Shown in pieces: positions 9,618 through 19,234 of a DNA stretch of 40,912 nt (the first letter of the stretch is position 1; each line of letters opens with the position of its first letter). Location: assembly GCA_028702695.1 (NCBI GenBank), contig JAQVOH010000012.1, positions 1 to 40,912 on the forward strand, in the 5' to 3' direction. This DNA comes from Desulfotomaculaceae bacterium. Its GTDB lineage: Bacteria; Bacillota; Desulfotomaculia; Desulfotomaculales; Pelotomaculaceae. Under the pieces are notes generated by a model that did not search any database, had not been told where the DNA came from, and saw only the letters and a program-made list of their open reading frames with translations. The position numbers and the translations under genes are program-made.

Positions 9618-10724
9618 CTATACCCCTCGCAAGCGAACTGGCAGCAATAGTGAAAGATATTCTTGATCATCAACCGGCCTAAGTACGCCCGGACTGAGTG
9701 GACCGGTCAATTCCATGATTATTTCTTCTGAACCCATGGCTTTTAACACATCCCCTAGATAGCGGGCGTTAAATGCAACCTCGAAAGGTTCTCCTTCCTG
9801 AAAAACCGGTATTTCTTCATGCACCCTGCCTACTTCGGTGTTAACTGAAACAATCAGTGTGTTTTGTTCAAGGCTCATTTTAACGATAGGTGAGCCATCT
9901 TTGGTCAGAAGGGAAGCCCTTTCCGTAGCTTCCGCCAGTTCCTTTGTTTTAAGCCGTACCTTGGTAAGATGAGTCTGAGGGATCACCTGTTTATAGTTTG
10001 GGAACTGGCCATCAATAAGACGGGAAATAAGACAAGTATCATCAGCCCTGAAAAGTATTTGATTTTCCGTAACCGTAATATTAACGATTTTTTCCGGTTC
10101 AATGATTTTCACTAACTCAATAAGAGTTTTACCTGGAATAATAATATTTATATCAATTTTCTCGCAATTTTCAAGAGGAAGCCTGCGCCAGGCGAGGCGG
10201 TACGTATCTGTTGCTATGACTTGCAGGCTGCCATCATGCAATTCAAAGAGAACCCCATTAAAAACCGGACGATTCTCATTGTTGGCTGCAGCAAAAACAA
10301 CCTGTTTGACGATCCCTTTTAATACTTCCACCGGTAAATCAAAGGTTAAGTCACCAGAAGGTATCGGAAAATCAGGAAATTCTTCGGCTGGATAACCGTT
10401 TATACTTGTTTCGGATTGACCGTACTGAATAGTGACGCTGCCGTTGATTGGTTCGGCGCTAAGTAAAACTGGAACATCAGGGAGACGCCGCACCAATTCG
10501 CTGACGTACTTAGCGGGAAGCACGGCAGCTCCTGGTTCTATCACTTCTGCTGCGAAAGAGCAACGTATACCCATATCGAGATCGGTAGCGGTGAGAAAAA
10601 TCTTATTTTCAACGGCCTCAAACCTAATCCCTGAAAGAATAGGTAGAGGGTTTCTGACTGACACAGCCCTTTGCACGATCTGAACAGCGTTTAAAAGCTG
10701 TTCTTTGGCAGCGACAACTCTCAT
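9618..10724 (-). CDS. dnaN: DNA polymerase III beta sliding clamp
   Basis: The clamp forms a ring dimer that tethers replicative polymerase and repair proteins to DNA. The product is 368 residues with the MRVVAAKEQLLNAVQIVQRAV start and three repeated clamp domains. Near the end lie VLRPVDDQEYLSLLLPVRL, the canonical C-terminus, and the nearby hydrophobic partner-binding pocket. The ATG follows GGGAG. The gene is separated from dnaA by 233 bp that appear to contain the origin unwinding region. Confidence 0.97.
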   Translation of the reverse strand: MRVVAAKEQLLNAVQIVQRAVSVRNPLPILSGIRFEAVENKIFLTATDLDMGIRCSFAAEVIEPGAAVLPAKYVSELVRRLPDVPVLLSAEPINGSVTIQYGQSETSINGYPAEEFPDFPIPSGDLTFDLPVEVLKGIVKQVVFAAANNENRPVFNGVLFELHDGSLQVIATDTYRLAWRRLPLENCEKIDINIIIPGKTLIELVKIIEPEKIVNITVTENQILFRADDTCLISRLIDGQFPNYKQVIPQTHLTKVRLKTKELAEATERASLLTKDGSPIVKMSLEQNTLIVSVNTEVGRVHEEIPVFQEGEPFEVAFNARYLGDVLKAMGSEEIIMELTGPLSPGVLRPVDDQEYLSLLLPVRLRGV

Positions 10725-10957
10725 GTTTTTTCTCCCGTTTTTATTTATTATTATTATATTTATTACTATAAATTCTTTTAGTAATAGTAGTAGTAGCTGT
10801 GATTATGTGTATAAGTAGCCTTAACGACTGGTTAGACTAGAAAAGATAGAAAATTTCTATGTTGATTAATTAGGGATAAAGACAGAAAAATTTTGCGCCA
10901 TGATTAGCCCGTTTTGAGGAATCCACAACTGTAGTAACAAGTTGTTATAGCAGTCTG
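10725..10957. other. oriC: Origin unwinding region (oriC part 2, dnaA-dnaN gap)
   Basis: In plus-strand order there is an AT-rich stretch (10737-10778), six consecutive triplets TAG TAA TAG TAG TAG TAG (10779-10796), then a consensus DnaA box TGTGTATAA (10806-10814; reverse TTATACACA). This DUE, DnaA-trio, DnaA-box order is that of the B. subtilis basal unwinding system, which lies in the same gap. A further weak box-like TCCACA occurs at about 10922. Confidence 0.8.
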
Positions 10958-12298
10958 TTAGCTCTTTTTAATACGTTCAATTAATTCTTTTATTTTATCT
11001 TGTAAATCAACGTTTTGATTTAGTTGAGTGTTAATTTTGTCACAGGCGTGGATGACTGTGGTATGGTCCCGGCCGCCAAAGGCTTCTCCTATTTTGGGCA
11101 GGGATAAGTCTGTTAACTCCCGCACCAGGTACATGGCTATCTGGCGAGGGTAGGCTACAATTCTGGTTCTTTTCTTGGCTTTAAATTCCTCAATACGGAT
11201 ATTAAAATAAGAGGACACTACTTCCTGGATCAGTTCAGTGGTAATAGGTTTAGGTTTTTTTGTAGGAAGCATGTCTTTAAGGACCTCTGAGGCCATATCA
11301 GCATTAATCTCTTCGTGGTTAAGTGTGGAGTAAGCGATGACCCGGATTAGAGCTCCTTCAAGCTCTCGGATGTTGGACTGAATATTGTCGGCAATAAAAT
11401 AGATACACTCATCAGGTATGGGAAGACTTTCTTGCTGTGCCTTTTTTCTTAGGATAGCAATACGAGTTTCTATATCGGGAGGTTGTATATCCGTAATCAA
11501 TCCCCATTCAAAACGGGAGCGTAGCCTGTCCTCCAGAGTTGGGATTTCCTTTGGCGGCCGGTCACTGGATATAATAATCTGCTTATTGGCTTCGTAGAGG
11601 GTGTTAAAAGTGTGGAAAAATTCCTCCTGGGTACTTTCCTTACCGGCCAGAAACTGAATATCGTCAACCAGTAGAATGTCCATACTGCGGTATTTATTTC
11701 TAAATTCCACCGTTTTATCATAGCGGATGGAGTTAATTAGTTCGTTGGTGAATTGTTCAGAGGATGCGTAAGAAACCCTCTTTTTATCGCTATGTTCTAG
11801 TGTATACTGGCCGATTGCGTGCATTAGGTGAGTTTTGCCTAGACCCACACCACCATATATAAATAAAGGATTGTAGGCCTTGGCCGGCAGTTCCGCAACG
11901 GCCAGGCTGGCGGCGTGGGCAAAGCGGTTGCTGTTTCCAACGACAAAGGAATCAAAGGTATACTTAGGATTTAAGTGGGCCATGTTCAATTCTTCATATG
12001 TATCCTTGTGCACTTTTTTATTCATGTTTTGATCTTCATTTATTTCACCTGATAAGACAAACTGTACCTCAATCTCTTGTTTTAACAGGTCTTGAAAGAC
12101 GTTCTTGATCATAGGGGCATATCGGTCGCTCAGCCAACTTTTTGAAAAATGACTGGGAGCCTCGATAACAAGCCTATTATTATAGCAACCAAGTGGTCTA
12201 ATAGACCTGAGCCAGGTGTCAAAAGAGTGCTTGTTTAATTTCTTTTCTAAAATATGGAGGGACTGTTCCCATACCTCAAGCAATTCGTTTCGTGTCAA
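10958..12298 (-). CDS. dnaA: Chromosomal replication initiator protein DnaA
   Basis: DnaA is the AAA+ initiator that binds DnaA boxes and opens oriC. It has four domains: an N-terminal interaction domain ([17 protein letters not shown]), a short linker (about residues 85-110), the AAA+ core with Walker [14 protein letters not shown] and Walker [13 protein letters not shown], and the C-terminal helix-turn-helix with signature [15 protein letters not shown]. An in-frame TTG at 12334 would add twelve residues but lies upstream of GGGAGGG. The TTG at 12298 follows that box by about ten bases and gives a normal N-terminus ([12 protein letters not shown]), 446 residues. Origin elements flank it on both sides. 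Confidence 0.97.
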   Translation of the reverse strand: MTRNELLEVWEQSLHILEKKLNKHSFDTWLRSIRPLGCYNNRLVIEAPSHFSKSWLSDRYAPMIKNVFQDLLKQEIEVQFVLSGEINEDQNMNKKVHKDTYEELNMAHLNPKYTFDSFVVGNSNRFAHAASLAVAELPAKAYNPLFIYGGVGLGKTHLMHAIGQYTLEHSDKKRVSYASSEQFTNELINSIRYDKTVEFRNKYRSMDILLVDDIQFLAGKESTQEEFFHTFNTLYEANKQIIISSDRPPKEIPTLEDRLRSRFEWGLITDIQPPDIETRIAILRKKAQQESLPIPDECIYFIADNIQSNIRELEGALIRVIAYSTLNHEEINADMASEVLKDMLPTKKPKPITTELIQEVVSSYFNIRIEEFKAKKRTRIVAYPRQIAMYLVRELTDLSLPKIGEAFGGRDHTTVIHACDKINTQLNQNVDLQDKIKELIERIKKS

Positions 12299-12750
12299 AC
12301 TAACATACCCTCCCGGATGATTTTGTTTATACAACTATGAAAATTAAACCTTTAAACGCTTCTCCTGGTCGAGCTGGTCGAGAAGTATTTTAAAGGTCTT
12401 TTAAAAGAAATTAACAATTTAATCCACAAGATTGTACACAGGGTGTGCAAAATACCAGATATTGACCTTTCCAACGTTAAAATCATACCAAATTTTAATA
12501 GAGTTATCAACAGGCTTTTTCCACCGACGAGGTTGTTCGATGGGAAAGGGATGCTCCTTGACGTTGAAAAATGATTATTATATAATTGGTAGTGTGTGTC
12601 AATAGGGTGGGAGTAAATTTCCTTAAATGTATAAGAATTACTTTCTTATACATTGGTTGTGTACAGGTGAATAATTTTATCAAATTTATTTATTACCTGT
12701 TTTAAAAGGTCTGCATCCTGTATAATAGGATTCCGAAGGAGGGGTGTTCT
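12299..12750. other. oriC: Origin region between dnaA and rpmH (oriC part 1)
   Basis: A 450-bp gene-free gap from which genes diverge. DnaA-box-like sites with one mismatch to TTATNCACA occur at 12420-12428, 12432-12440, 12444-12452 (reverse) and 12504-12512. Weaker ones lie at 12658-12674. It also has a perfect 11-bp inverted repeat (12627-12653) and AT-rich tracts. It corresponds to the upstream box cluster of the bipartite Bacillus origin. The dnaA promoter should also be here; I could not fix it. Confidence 0.75.
12721..12726 (+). promoter_or_regulatory. -10 element of the rpmH promoter
   Basis: A perfect TATAAT, 25 bp ahead of the rpmH start. The -35 position (TGTTTT, 17 bp upstream) is weak. 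AGGAGGGG follows as ribosome-binding site. Confidence 0.6.
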
Positions 12751-12885
12751 TTGAAGCGTACCTATCAACCTAAATGTCGTAAGCATAAAAAAGTCCATGG
12801 CTTTTTAAGCCGAATGGCCAGCAGTGCGGGCCGTAATGTAATTAAAAGAAGGAGAATTAAAGGTAGGAAAAGGTTAACCGCGTGA
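12751..12885 (+). CDS. rpmH: Ribosomal protein bL34
   Basis: A 44-residue basic protein of the large subunit. The sequence [20 protein letters not shown], followed by [15 protein letters not shown] and GRKRLTA, is diagnostic for bL34. It starts at a TTG behind GAAGGAGGGG. It is the first gene right of the origin and is followed by rnpA, the near-universal arrangement. An internal Cys (PKCRK) replaces the commoner Asn/Ser. Confidence 0.97.
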   Translation: MKRTYQPKCRKHKKVHGFLSRMASSAGRNVIKRRRIKGRKRLTA

Positions 12886-12978
12886 GGCCGCTACATCACA
12901 GTGGCCTCTCTAACTGTATAACGTGTTAGGTGTCTGGATAAGCTATTTTTACATGCAGGAAATGATCTTGGGGAAAAA

Positions 12979-13317
12979 ATGAGCAACCTTACCAAAATTA
13001 AAAAAAATGGTGATTTTAGGAAGATATATAACCGCCACAAGTCTGTTGCAGACAGAAATATGGTGTTATATTTTTTGTCTAATAATAAGGAAGCTTGTCG
13101 ATTTGGTTTCACTGTCAGCAAGAAGGTCGGCAACGCAGTTAAAAGAAACAGGGTCAGACGCCTGTTTCATGAAGTATGCCGTTTGAATAAGGAAAAATTT
13201 CCCAGTGGATATGACTTTATTTTGCTGGCACGCCGAGAAATAGTTGGGCTAAATTTTTGCCAAATCGAGGAAGGTTTATTGAGACTTTTAAAAAAACTCA
13301 AGATAAATAGGGGTTGA
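12979..13317 (+). CDS. rnpA: Ribonuclease P protein component
   Basis: RnpA is the protein cofactor of RNase P, which trims tRNA 5' leaders. The 112-residue product is basic, with the family core [27 protein letters not shown] (about residues 39-66) holding the RNR motif. The ATG at 12979 follows a GGGGAAAAA stretch. The gene lies downstream of rpmH, and its stop overlaps the yidD start. Confidence 0.96.
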   Translation: MSNLTKIKKNGDFRKIYNRHKSVADRNMVLYFLSNNKEACRFGFTVSKKVGNAVKRNRVRRLFHEVCRLNKEKFPSGYDFILLARREIVGLNFCQIEEGLLRLLKKLKINRG

Positions 13318-13529
13318 ACCCTTTGAAAGGTTTTTTACTTTTAGCAATCAGGTTTTACCAAGCGGTTATTTCACCTTTAAAACCGCCTTCCTGCCGGTTT
13401 TATCCCACCTGCTCCCATTATGCCCTGCAGGCCGTTGAGAGATACGGACCGTTTAGAGGTTCTTGGATGGCCTTAAAAAGAGTTTTAAAGTGTCATCCCT
13501 GGCACCCGGGAGGATATGATCCGGTTTAA
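13314..13529 (+). CDS. yidD: Membrane protein insertion efficiency factor YidD
   Basis: A small membrane-associated protein that aids YidC-dependent insertion. It has 71 residues, with an N-terminal amphipathic or hydrophobic segment ([17 protein letters not shown]) and the family motif [11 protein letters not shown] with two conserved cysteines, ending [12 protein letters not shown]. The TTG at 13314 overlaps the rnpA stop; a second TTG at 13323 (MKGFLLLA) is also possible. It is coupled to rnpA and yidC. Confidence 0.95.
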   Translation: MNPLKGFLLLAIRFYQAVISPLKPPSCRFYPTCSHYALQAVERYGPFRGSWMALKRVLKCHPWHPGGYDPV

Positions 13530-13574
13530 AAATGATGCTTTAGACGCAGGGCGTAATAAGGAGGCAGATTATAT

Positions 13575-14243
13575 TTGGAAATTTTTAATACCATTGTAAA
13601 TGGTATGACTTGGTTATTAAACTGGTTGTACCAACTGACAGGCAGTGTTGGGGTGCCGAATTACGGTATAGCTATCATTTTGCTTACCATTATTATAAAA
13701 ACGGTACTCTATCCGCTTACCAATAAGCAGATGAAGTCTATGCTGGCCATGCAGCAACTACAACCAAAGGTTAAGTCAATACAGGAAAAGTGGAAAGCTA
13801 AAGACCCACAGAAAATGCAGCAGATGATTATGGAATTATACAAGGAGAACAATGTCAATCCAGCTGCCGGGTGTTTGCCGCTTCTGGTACAGATGCCTAT
13901 TTTGTTCGCGCTGTATAGGTCTCTTTTTTCTTTTCCATATCTTAATGAAGCTCATGCCAGTTTCATCTGGGTGCAAAACTTAAGTGCCAGAGACCCTTAT
14001 TTTATTTTACCAGTTCTAGCTGGTATTACCACCTACTTCCAGTCTAAAATGACAGTTACATCAAACGATCCTACCCAGAGGATGATGCTCTATACCATGC
14101 CTATCTTCATTGCCTGGATTTCCGGCACCGTCCCGGCCGGGCTCGCGCTTTACTGGGTTGTATTTAACGTAGTTGGCATTATCCAACAGTTTTTTATAAA
14201 TAAACAAATGTTGGTAGTGAAAAAGGAGGCCGAAAACAGTTGA
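13575..14243 (+). CDS. yidC: Membrane protein insertase YidC/SpoIIIJ/Oxa1 family
   Basis: This insertase folds membrane proteins with or without Sec; the SpoIIIJ paralogue is needed for sporulation in B. subtilis. The 222-residue product is the short Gram-positive form, with five predicted membrane segments beginning at WLLNWLYQL and YGIAIILLTIIIKTVLYPLT. The conserved polar-groove Arg is probably in the latter region's flank. The cytoplasmic loop carries MQQLQPKVKSIQEKWK. No lipobox Cys is present at the N-terminus. It starts at TTG after AAGGAGG and overlaps jag. Confidence 0.95.
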   Translation: MEIFNTIVNGMTWLLNWLYQLTGSVGVPNYGIAIILLTIIIKTVLYPLTNKQMKSMLAMQQLQPKVKSIQEKWKAKDPQKMQQMIMELYKENNVNPAAGCLPLLVQMPILFALYRSLFSFPYLNEAHASFIWVQNLSARDPYFILPVLAGITTYFQSKMTVTSNDPTQRMMLYTMPIFIAWISGTVPAGLALYWVVFNVVGIIQQFFINKQMLVVKKEAENS

Positions 14244-14860
14244 AGGCAGTCGAAAAAACTGGCAAGACGGTAGATGATGCCGTCAGCTTGGCCTTAAAAG
14301 ATTTAGGCGCTTCCAGGGAAGAAGTGGAAGTAACCGTTCTCGACGAGCCGTCCAAAGGTATCTTTGGTTTTTTCGGGGCTAAAATGGCCAGGGTTATGGT
14401 TAGTTTGAAAAACGGACCATCACAAAGGGCCACCAACCTTCTTAAAAATATTCTTAGGACCATGCAGATGCAAGTGGGCATAAATGCAAATGAAAAAGAC
14501 CACGAAATTCAAATTGACCTGGAAGGTAGCGACCTGGGTCTCCTCATAGGCAGGCGCGGTGAGACATTGGACTCCCTCCAGTACCTGGTAAATCTTTCAG
14601 TTAATAAGAACCAGGAAGTCAGAAAAAAAGTGATTATTGATATTGAAGGGTATCGCAGAAGGCGGGAAGAGACACTTCAAAAATTAGCCCTAAAGCTTGC
14701 CGAAAAGGCCAAGCAACGGGGTAGAAACGTTGTGCTGGAGCCGATGAGTTCACAGGAACGGCGCATCATCCACACTGTCTTACAGGGAAGGGATGATATT
14801 TACACCTTCAGCGAGGGAGAAGAACCCTGCCGAAAAATTATCATAGCGCCAAAAAAATAA
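14240..14860 (+). CDS. jag: RNA-binding protein Jag/KhpB (SpoIIIJ-associated)
   Basis: Jag is a cytoplasmic RNA-binding protein of the KhpA/KhpB system linked to cell elongation. The 206 residues show a Jag-N domain (AVEKTGKTVDDAVSLALKDL; KGIFGFFGAK), a KH domain (GLLIGRRGETLDSLQYLVNL) and an R3H domain (MSSQERRIIHTVLQ). Its TTG start overlaps the yidC stop in TTGA, so the two are translationally coupled. A possible stem (AACCCAGC/GCTGGGTT, 14868-14895) follows but lacks a T-run. Confidence 0.95.
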   Translation: MKAVEKTGKTVDDAVSLALKDLGASREEVEVTVLDEPSKGIFGFFGAKMARVMVSLKNGPSQRATNLLKNILRTMQMQVGINANEKDHEIQIDLEGSDLGLLIGRRGETLDSLQYLVNLSVNKNQEVRKKVIIDIEGYRRRREETLQKLALKLAEKAKQRGRNVVLEPMSSQERRIIHTVLQGRDDIYTFSEGEEPCRKIIIAPKK

Positions 14861-14926
14861 CATCTTAAAACCCAGCCGGCCTTAGCCCGCTGGGTTTATA
14901 AATAGTATGCCGGGAAGGTGCAGTTA

Positions 14927-16306
14927 ATGTTTGATGATACCATAGCAGCTATAGCTACGCCACTCGGTGAGGGTGGGATAGGCATTGTGAGGGTAAGCGG
15001 CTCCGAGGTAGTAAAAATAGCCAAACGAATATTTAGGGCCAAAAATAAAAATTGGACTACTGCCGGAAGCCACCGCCTTTTTTACGGACATATCGTTGAC
15101 CGCGAAGGACTTGTTGTTGATGAGGCTCTGTTGAGCTATATGCAAGCGCCACACACCTATACCCGGGAAGACGTCGTGGAAATTAACTGTCATGGGGGAA
15201 TAGTCCCCTTGCGCCGGGTTCTTGAGTTGGTTTTGGGTTTTGGGGCACGCCTGGCCGAACCTGGTGAATTCAGCAAGAGGGCTTTTTTAAACGGCAGGCT
15301 GGATTTGGCTCAGGCCGAATCGGTAATTGATATCATCCGCGCCAAAACTGATGCAAGCTTAAAATTGGCCATGTCCCAGCTCAAGGGTGAACTTTCCAGG
15401 CAGATTTTCTCTCTACAGCACAAGCTGCTGGGCTTATTGGCAAAACTGGAAGCTGTTGTAGACTTTCCGGAAGAGGGCCTGGAAGAATCGGCTGCCGCTG
15501 AAATTCTGGTCATTAGTCAGGAGCTACTGTCAGAAGTTGAGCAATTAATAAGAGGAGCCGAAACCGGCAAGATCTACCGAGATGGTATCAGCACAATTAT
15601 TATCGGCAGTCCTAATGTGGGGAAATCCTCCCTGCTGAATGCTATGCTGCGGGAGGACCGGGCCATTGTCACAGAAATACCCGGCACAACCAGGGATATT
15701 ATTGAAGAGATCATTAATATCCGGGGCATTCCCTTAAAAATAATTGATACCGCCGGGCTGCGCGAAACGGAAGATGTAGTTGAAAAAATAGGTGTGGCAA
15801 GGACCAGAGATAATATCAACCGGGCCGACTTGGTCTTACTGGTGCTGGATGCAGCTAGGGGCTTGACGAACGGAGACCGAGCAATTATTGAGAGTATCGA
15901 AGAAAAAAAATTAATTATATTGCTTAACAAGGTTGATGTGGAAGTAATAAAAATTGAAAAGAGCGAAGTAGAGCAACTGGCCTCAGGCAGACCCCTACTC
16001 TGGATTTCGGCTGAACAGAGGACCGGTTTGGCCGAATTGGAAGATACGATCGTTGACATGGTTATGAGCGGCCGGACAACCTCTTCAGAAACGGTCTTGG
16101 TGGCTAGTGTGAGGCACAAGCAGGCTCTGGAAAAAGCAGCTTCACACCTGACTGAGGCTATCTCCGGTATTCGAGGCAAGCTGCCGCTGGACATGGTGTC
16201 AATTGACCTGAGATCTGCCTGGGAGGACCTGGGTGAAATTACCGGGGAAACCTCTACGGATGAATTGCTGGATCGGATATTTGCTGACTTTTGCATCGGT
16301 AAGTGA
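14927..16306 (+). CDS. mnmE: tRNA modification GTPase MnmE
   Basis: MnmE, with MnmG, adds the carboxymethylaminomethyl group to U34 of certain tRNAs. The 459 residues show the formyl-THF-binding N-terminal domain ([22 protein letters not shown]), a helical domain, and an inserted G domain with [12 protein letters not shown] (about residue 226), DTAGLRET and NKVD. The C-terminal FCIGK gives the essential cysteine. An in-frame GTG at 14918 exists, but GGAAGGTG is six bases from the ATG at 14927. mnmG follows after ten bases. Confidence 0.97.
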   Translation: MFDDTIAAIATPLGEGGIGIVRVSGSEVVKIAKRIFRAKNKNWTTAGSHRLFYGHIVDREGLVVDEALLSYMQAPHTYTREDVVEINCHGGIVPLRRVLELVLGFGARLAEPGEFSKRAFLNGRLDLAQAESVIDIIRAKTDASLKLAMSQLKGELSRQIFSLQHKLLGLLAKLEAVVDFPEEGLEESAAAEILVISQELLSEVEQLIRGAETGKIYRDGISTIIIGSPNVGKSSLLNAMLREDRAIVTEIPGTTRDIIEEIINIRGIPLKIIDTAGLRETEDVVEKIGVARTRDNINRADLVLLVLDAARGLTNGDRAIIESIEEKKLIILLNKVDVEVIKIEKSEVEQLASGRPLLWISAEQRTGLAELEDTIVDMVMSGRTTSSETVLVASVRHKQALEKAASHLTEAISGIRGKLPLDMVSIDLRSAWEDLGEITGETSTDELLDRIFADFCIGK

Positions 16307-16316
16307 GGTGAGCTAG

Positions 16317-18197
16317 ATGGAGTATAACGCAGGCAGGTACGATGTAATAGTGGTAGGGGCCGGTCACGCAGGCTGTGAGGCCGGTCTGGCTGCCGCGAGA
16401 ATGGGATGTCGTACCCTGGTGCTGACCCTTAACCTGGACTATGTGGCGCTGATGCCATGCAACCCGGCTGTAGGTGGACCAGCCAAAGGGCACCTGGTAC
16501 GGGAAGTGGATGCCCTGGGCGGCCAAATGGGACTTAATACTGACCGCACGTCAATCCAGATGAGGCTATTAAATACCGGAAAGGGCCCCGCTGTCCACGC
16601 GCTGAGAGCCCAGGCGGATAAAAGGCTGTATCAGGGTAGTATGGATGATACTCTGGAAAACCAGCCGAACCTTGATTTGAAACAGGCTATGGTGGAAAGG
16701 CTGGTTATTGAGAGTGGTAAAGTTAGCGGTGTGGTGACCAGCACCGGTGCAAGGTTTACAGCGCCGGCAGTGGTGGTTACAACCGGCACCTACCTGAAAG
16801 GACGAATCGTGCTCGGGGATCTATCTTACCCGGGCGGGCCGAACGGGCAGTTTCCGTCAGTGGGTTTGTCGGATAGCTTGACTGAATTGGGCCTAAAGTT
16901 GGGTCGTTTTAAAACCGGCACTCCGGCTAGGGTCAACCGTAACTCCATAGATTTTGACCGCATGTCCCTCCAGCCAGGTGACAATAAGTTGTATAACTTT
17001 TCCTTTATTTCGGATGTCACCGTGAGGGAACAGATACCATGTTGGCTCACCTATACCAACGAAGAAACCCACCGGATTATCCGCGATAACTTGTACCGCG
17101 CCCCGCTCTACACAGGGGCCATCCAGAGCCAGGGTCCACGCTACTGCCCATCTATTGAGACGAAAATTGTGCGTTTTGCAGATAAGCCCGCCCACCAGGT
17201 TTTCATTGAGCCGGAAGGAAAAAATACGGCCGAGATGTATGTACAGGGCATGGCCACCAGCCTGCCGGAGGATGTCCAGTTGGCCATGCTGCGCACTTTG
17301 CCTGGTTTGGAGCGGGTTGAGGTAATGCGGCCGGGCTATGCTATCGAATATGATTATGTGGTACCTACCCAACTGAAGCTTAACCTGGAAACAAAAACCA
17401 TACCAGGGCTCTTCACGGCGGGACAAATCAACGGCACCTCAGGCTACGAGGAAGCGGCCGCGCAGGGCATTGTGGCAGGCATCAACGCCGCCCTTTACGT
17501 TAAAGGTCGGGAACCTTTTATTCTCACACGTTCGGAAGCTTATACGGGGGTTATGATCGATGACCTGGTGACCAAGGATATCGACGAACCCTACCGGATG
17601 CTTACCTCCAGAGCTGAGTACCGGCTGCTGCTGCGGCAGGATAACGCCGACCTCAGGTTGACCGAAAAGGGCTACCAGGTCGGGTTGGTCTCACCGGATC
17701 GGTACCGGATTTTTGAGAGCAAGCAAAAACTTATTGAAATAGAGAAGAACAGGATAGAACGAACTATAGTGCCGGTTACGGAAGAGGTAAAAGTGGTTCT
17801 GGAACAGCTTGGTAGCGCGCCCCTGCCCCAGCAGGGAACATCACTGGCAGGCCTGATCCGCCGGCCGGAAATTACCTATGTGCAACTGCTCCTTCTTCCC
17901 CTGGAAAGTCCTGAACTGCCCGGGGATGTGCGGGAACAGGTGGAAATACAGGTCAAGTACGACGGTTATATAAAAAAACAGCAGGCTCAGGTGGAGCGGT
18001 TCCGGCGGTTGGAGGATAAAAAAATACCGGCAGACCTGGACTATCACCAGGTTCGTGGACTATCGGTGGAAGCCAGGGAAAAACTTGAGGCTATCCGCCC
18101 CCTCTCCATTGGACAGGCCGGACGGGTTGCTGCAGTAACTCCGGCTGACGTAGCTGTGCTCCTGATTTACCTGGAGCAAATACGCCGACACAGGTAA
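16317..18197 (+). CDS. mnmG: tRNA uridine-5-carboxymethylaminomethyl modification enzyme MnmG
   Basis: The FAD-dependent partner of MnmE (GidA). The 626-residue length is standard. The FAD dinucleotide-binding motif [17 protein letters not shown] begins at about residue 15. Family motifs include [34 protein letters not shown] and [18 protein letters not shown]. The C-terminal helical region ([20 protein letters not shown]) contacts MnmE and tRNA. ATG follows GAGGTGAG. It lies between mnmE and rsmG in one operon. Confidence 0.97.
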   Translation: MEYNAGRYDVIVVGAGHAGCEAGLAAARMGCRTLVLTLNLDYVALMPCNPAVGGPAKGHLVREVDALGGQMGLNTDRTSIQMRLLNTGKGPAVHALRAQADKRLYQGSMDDTLENQPNLDLKQAMVERLVIESGKVSGVVTSTGARFTAPAVVVTTGTYLKGRIVLGDLSYPGGPNGQFPSVGLSDSLTELGLKLGRFKTGTPARVNRNSIDFDRMSLQPGDNKLYNFSFISDVTVREQIPCWLTYTNEETHRIIRDNLYRAPLYTGAIQSQGPRYCPSIETKIVRFADKPAHQVFIEPEGKNTAEMYVQGMATSLPEDVQLAMLRTLPGLERVEVMRPGYAIEYDYVVPTQLKLNLETKTIPGLFTAGQINGTSGYEEAAAQGIVAGINAALYVKGREPFILTRSEAYTGVMIDDLVTKDIDEPYRMLTSRAEYRLLLRQDNADLRLTEKGYQVGLVSPDRYRIFESKQKLIEIEKNRIERTIVPVTEEVKVVLEQLGSAPLPQQGTSLAGLIRRPEITYVQLLLLPLESPELPGDVREQVEIQVKYDGYIKKQQAQVERFRRLEDKKIPADLDYHQVRGLSVEAREKLEAIRPLSIGQAGRVAAVTPADVAVLLIYLEQIRRHR

Positions 18198-18207
18198 GGT
18201 GATACAC

Positions 18208-18936
18208 TTGGGGGAATTAACGGCCGTGCTAAACGCCGGCGCCGGGCAGTTGGGCCTGGAGTTTACAGGCGAGCAGCTCGAGCAATTTGAAAAATTTTAT
18301 AGGTTGTTGGATGAGGCAAATAATAGTTTTAACCTCACCGCCATCACCGGTGAACGCGAGGCGGCTATTAAGCATTTTCTTGATTCTTTGACTTGTCAGG
18401 CTGCAGTCAGGCTCAATGACGGTATCCAAGTTGTGGACATTGGGACTGGTGCAGGCTTTCCCGGACTTCCCCTTAAGATATGTTGGCCGGGTATTATGCT
18501 GACCCTAGTGGAATCGCTGGAAAAGCGGGTTAGATTTTTGACAGATGTGGTTGCGCTCCTGGGACTGAAGGAAACCAGGGTTATCCATGCCCGCGCTGAA
18601 GATTTCTGCAGGGACAAGAAGCACCGGGAACGCTATGATCTATCTGTGGCCAGGGCTGTCGCCGGCCTGCCCGTGTTGGCTGAGTATTGCCTTCCGGCTG
18701 TAAAAGTAGGCGGTTTATTTGTGGCTATGAAGGGTCCCAATGTGGAGAACGAGACCACTGCCGCAAAAAGTGCTCTGGCAATCCTGGGCGGGGTTCTTGA
18801 GGATGTGATTAATTTTCGACTGCCGTTGGTGGAGGATGAAAGGAACCTGGTCATGGTGAGAAAGGTGGGCCCTACACCCGCAAAGTATCCCAGACGTGCC
18901 GGCATACCACAAAAAAAGCCGATAACTTTGTTTTAA
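18208..18936 (+). CDS. rsmG: 16S rRNA m7G527 methyltransferase RsmG
   Basis: RsmG (GidB) methylates G527 of 16S rRNA using SAM; its loss gives low-level streptomycin resistance. The SAM motif DIGTGAGFPGLPLKICWP and the core FNLTAITGEREAAIKHFLDSL are clear. A GTG at 18199 is in frame but overlaps AAGGTGA, so the TTG at 18208 (MGELTAVLNAGAG) is preferred. Length is 242 residues. A strong terminator follows. Confidence 0.95.
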   Translation: MGELTAVLNAGAGQLGLEFTGEQLEQFEKFYRLLDEANNSFNLTAITGEREAAIKHFLDSLTCQAAVRLNDGIQVVDIGTGAGFPGLPLKICWPGIMLTLVESLEKRVRFLTDVVALLGLKETRVIHARAEDFCRDKKHRERYDLSVARAVAGLPVLAEYCLPAVKVGGLFVAMKGPNVENETTAAKSALAILGGVLEDVINFRLPLVEDERNLVMVRKVGPTPAKYPRRAGIPQKKPITLF

Positions 18937-19234
18937 TTAAGAATTGGCGTAGATAGTTTTGTGGGAAACAGAAATTCTTCGCAATGTGGGTTAAGCTGAA
19001 CTCGAACCACATTGCGTCTTTTTATTTATATACTACCATATACTGCAGCAACACAGCTTAACTTGAAAGCGAGCTTATTAGTTTGCAAAAATATCCGTAC
19101 GCTAAAAAGAGCCAGGACAATTCATTTTAGCAGTGGTAGCAGGAACTGGTACGGCGGATGTTGAATAATTACGACCGGAACCGCCGGAGCAAAACAGACA
19201 GCAGAGCTTAATAGACGGCATTTCATCCCGGGGG
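18937..19234. other. rsmG-parA gap
   Basis: About 300 bp without a convincing gene. It contains the rsmG terminator (18980-19024) and an unassigned region ahead of parA that must hold the parA promoter; I cannot place one confidently. Confidence 0.6.
18980..19024 (+). terminator. rho-independent terminator after rsmG
   Basis: CGCAATGTGG (18980-18989) pairs perfectly with CCACATTGCG (19007-19016) and is followed by TCTTTTTATTT. It ends the rpmH-rsmG series. Confidence 0.9.

Noticed and set aside
15574-16526. Long minus-strand ORFs (240 and 90 codons) over mnmE and mnmG
   Set aside because: Ser-rich antisense frames opposite strongly conserved genes; no family resemblance.
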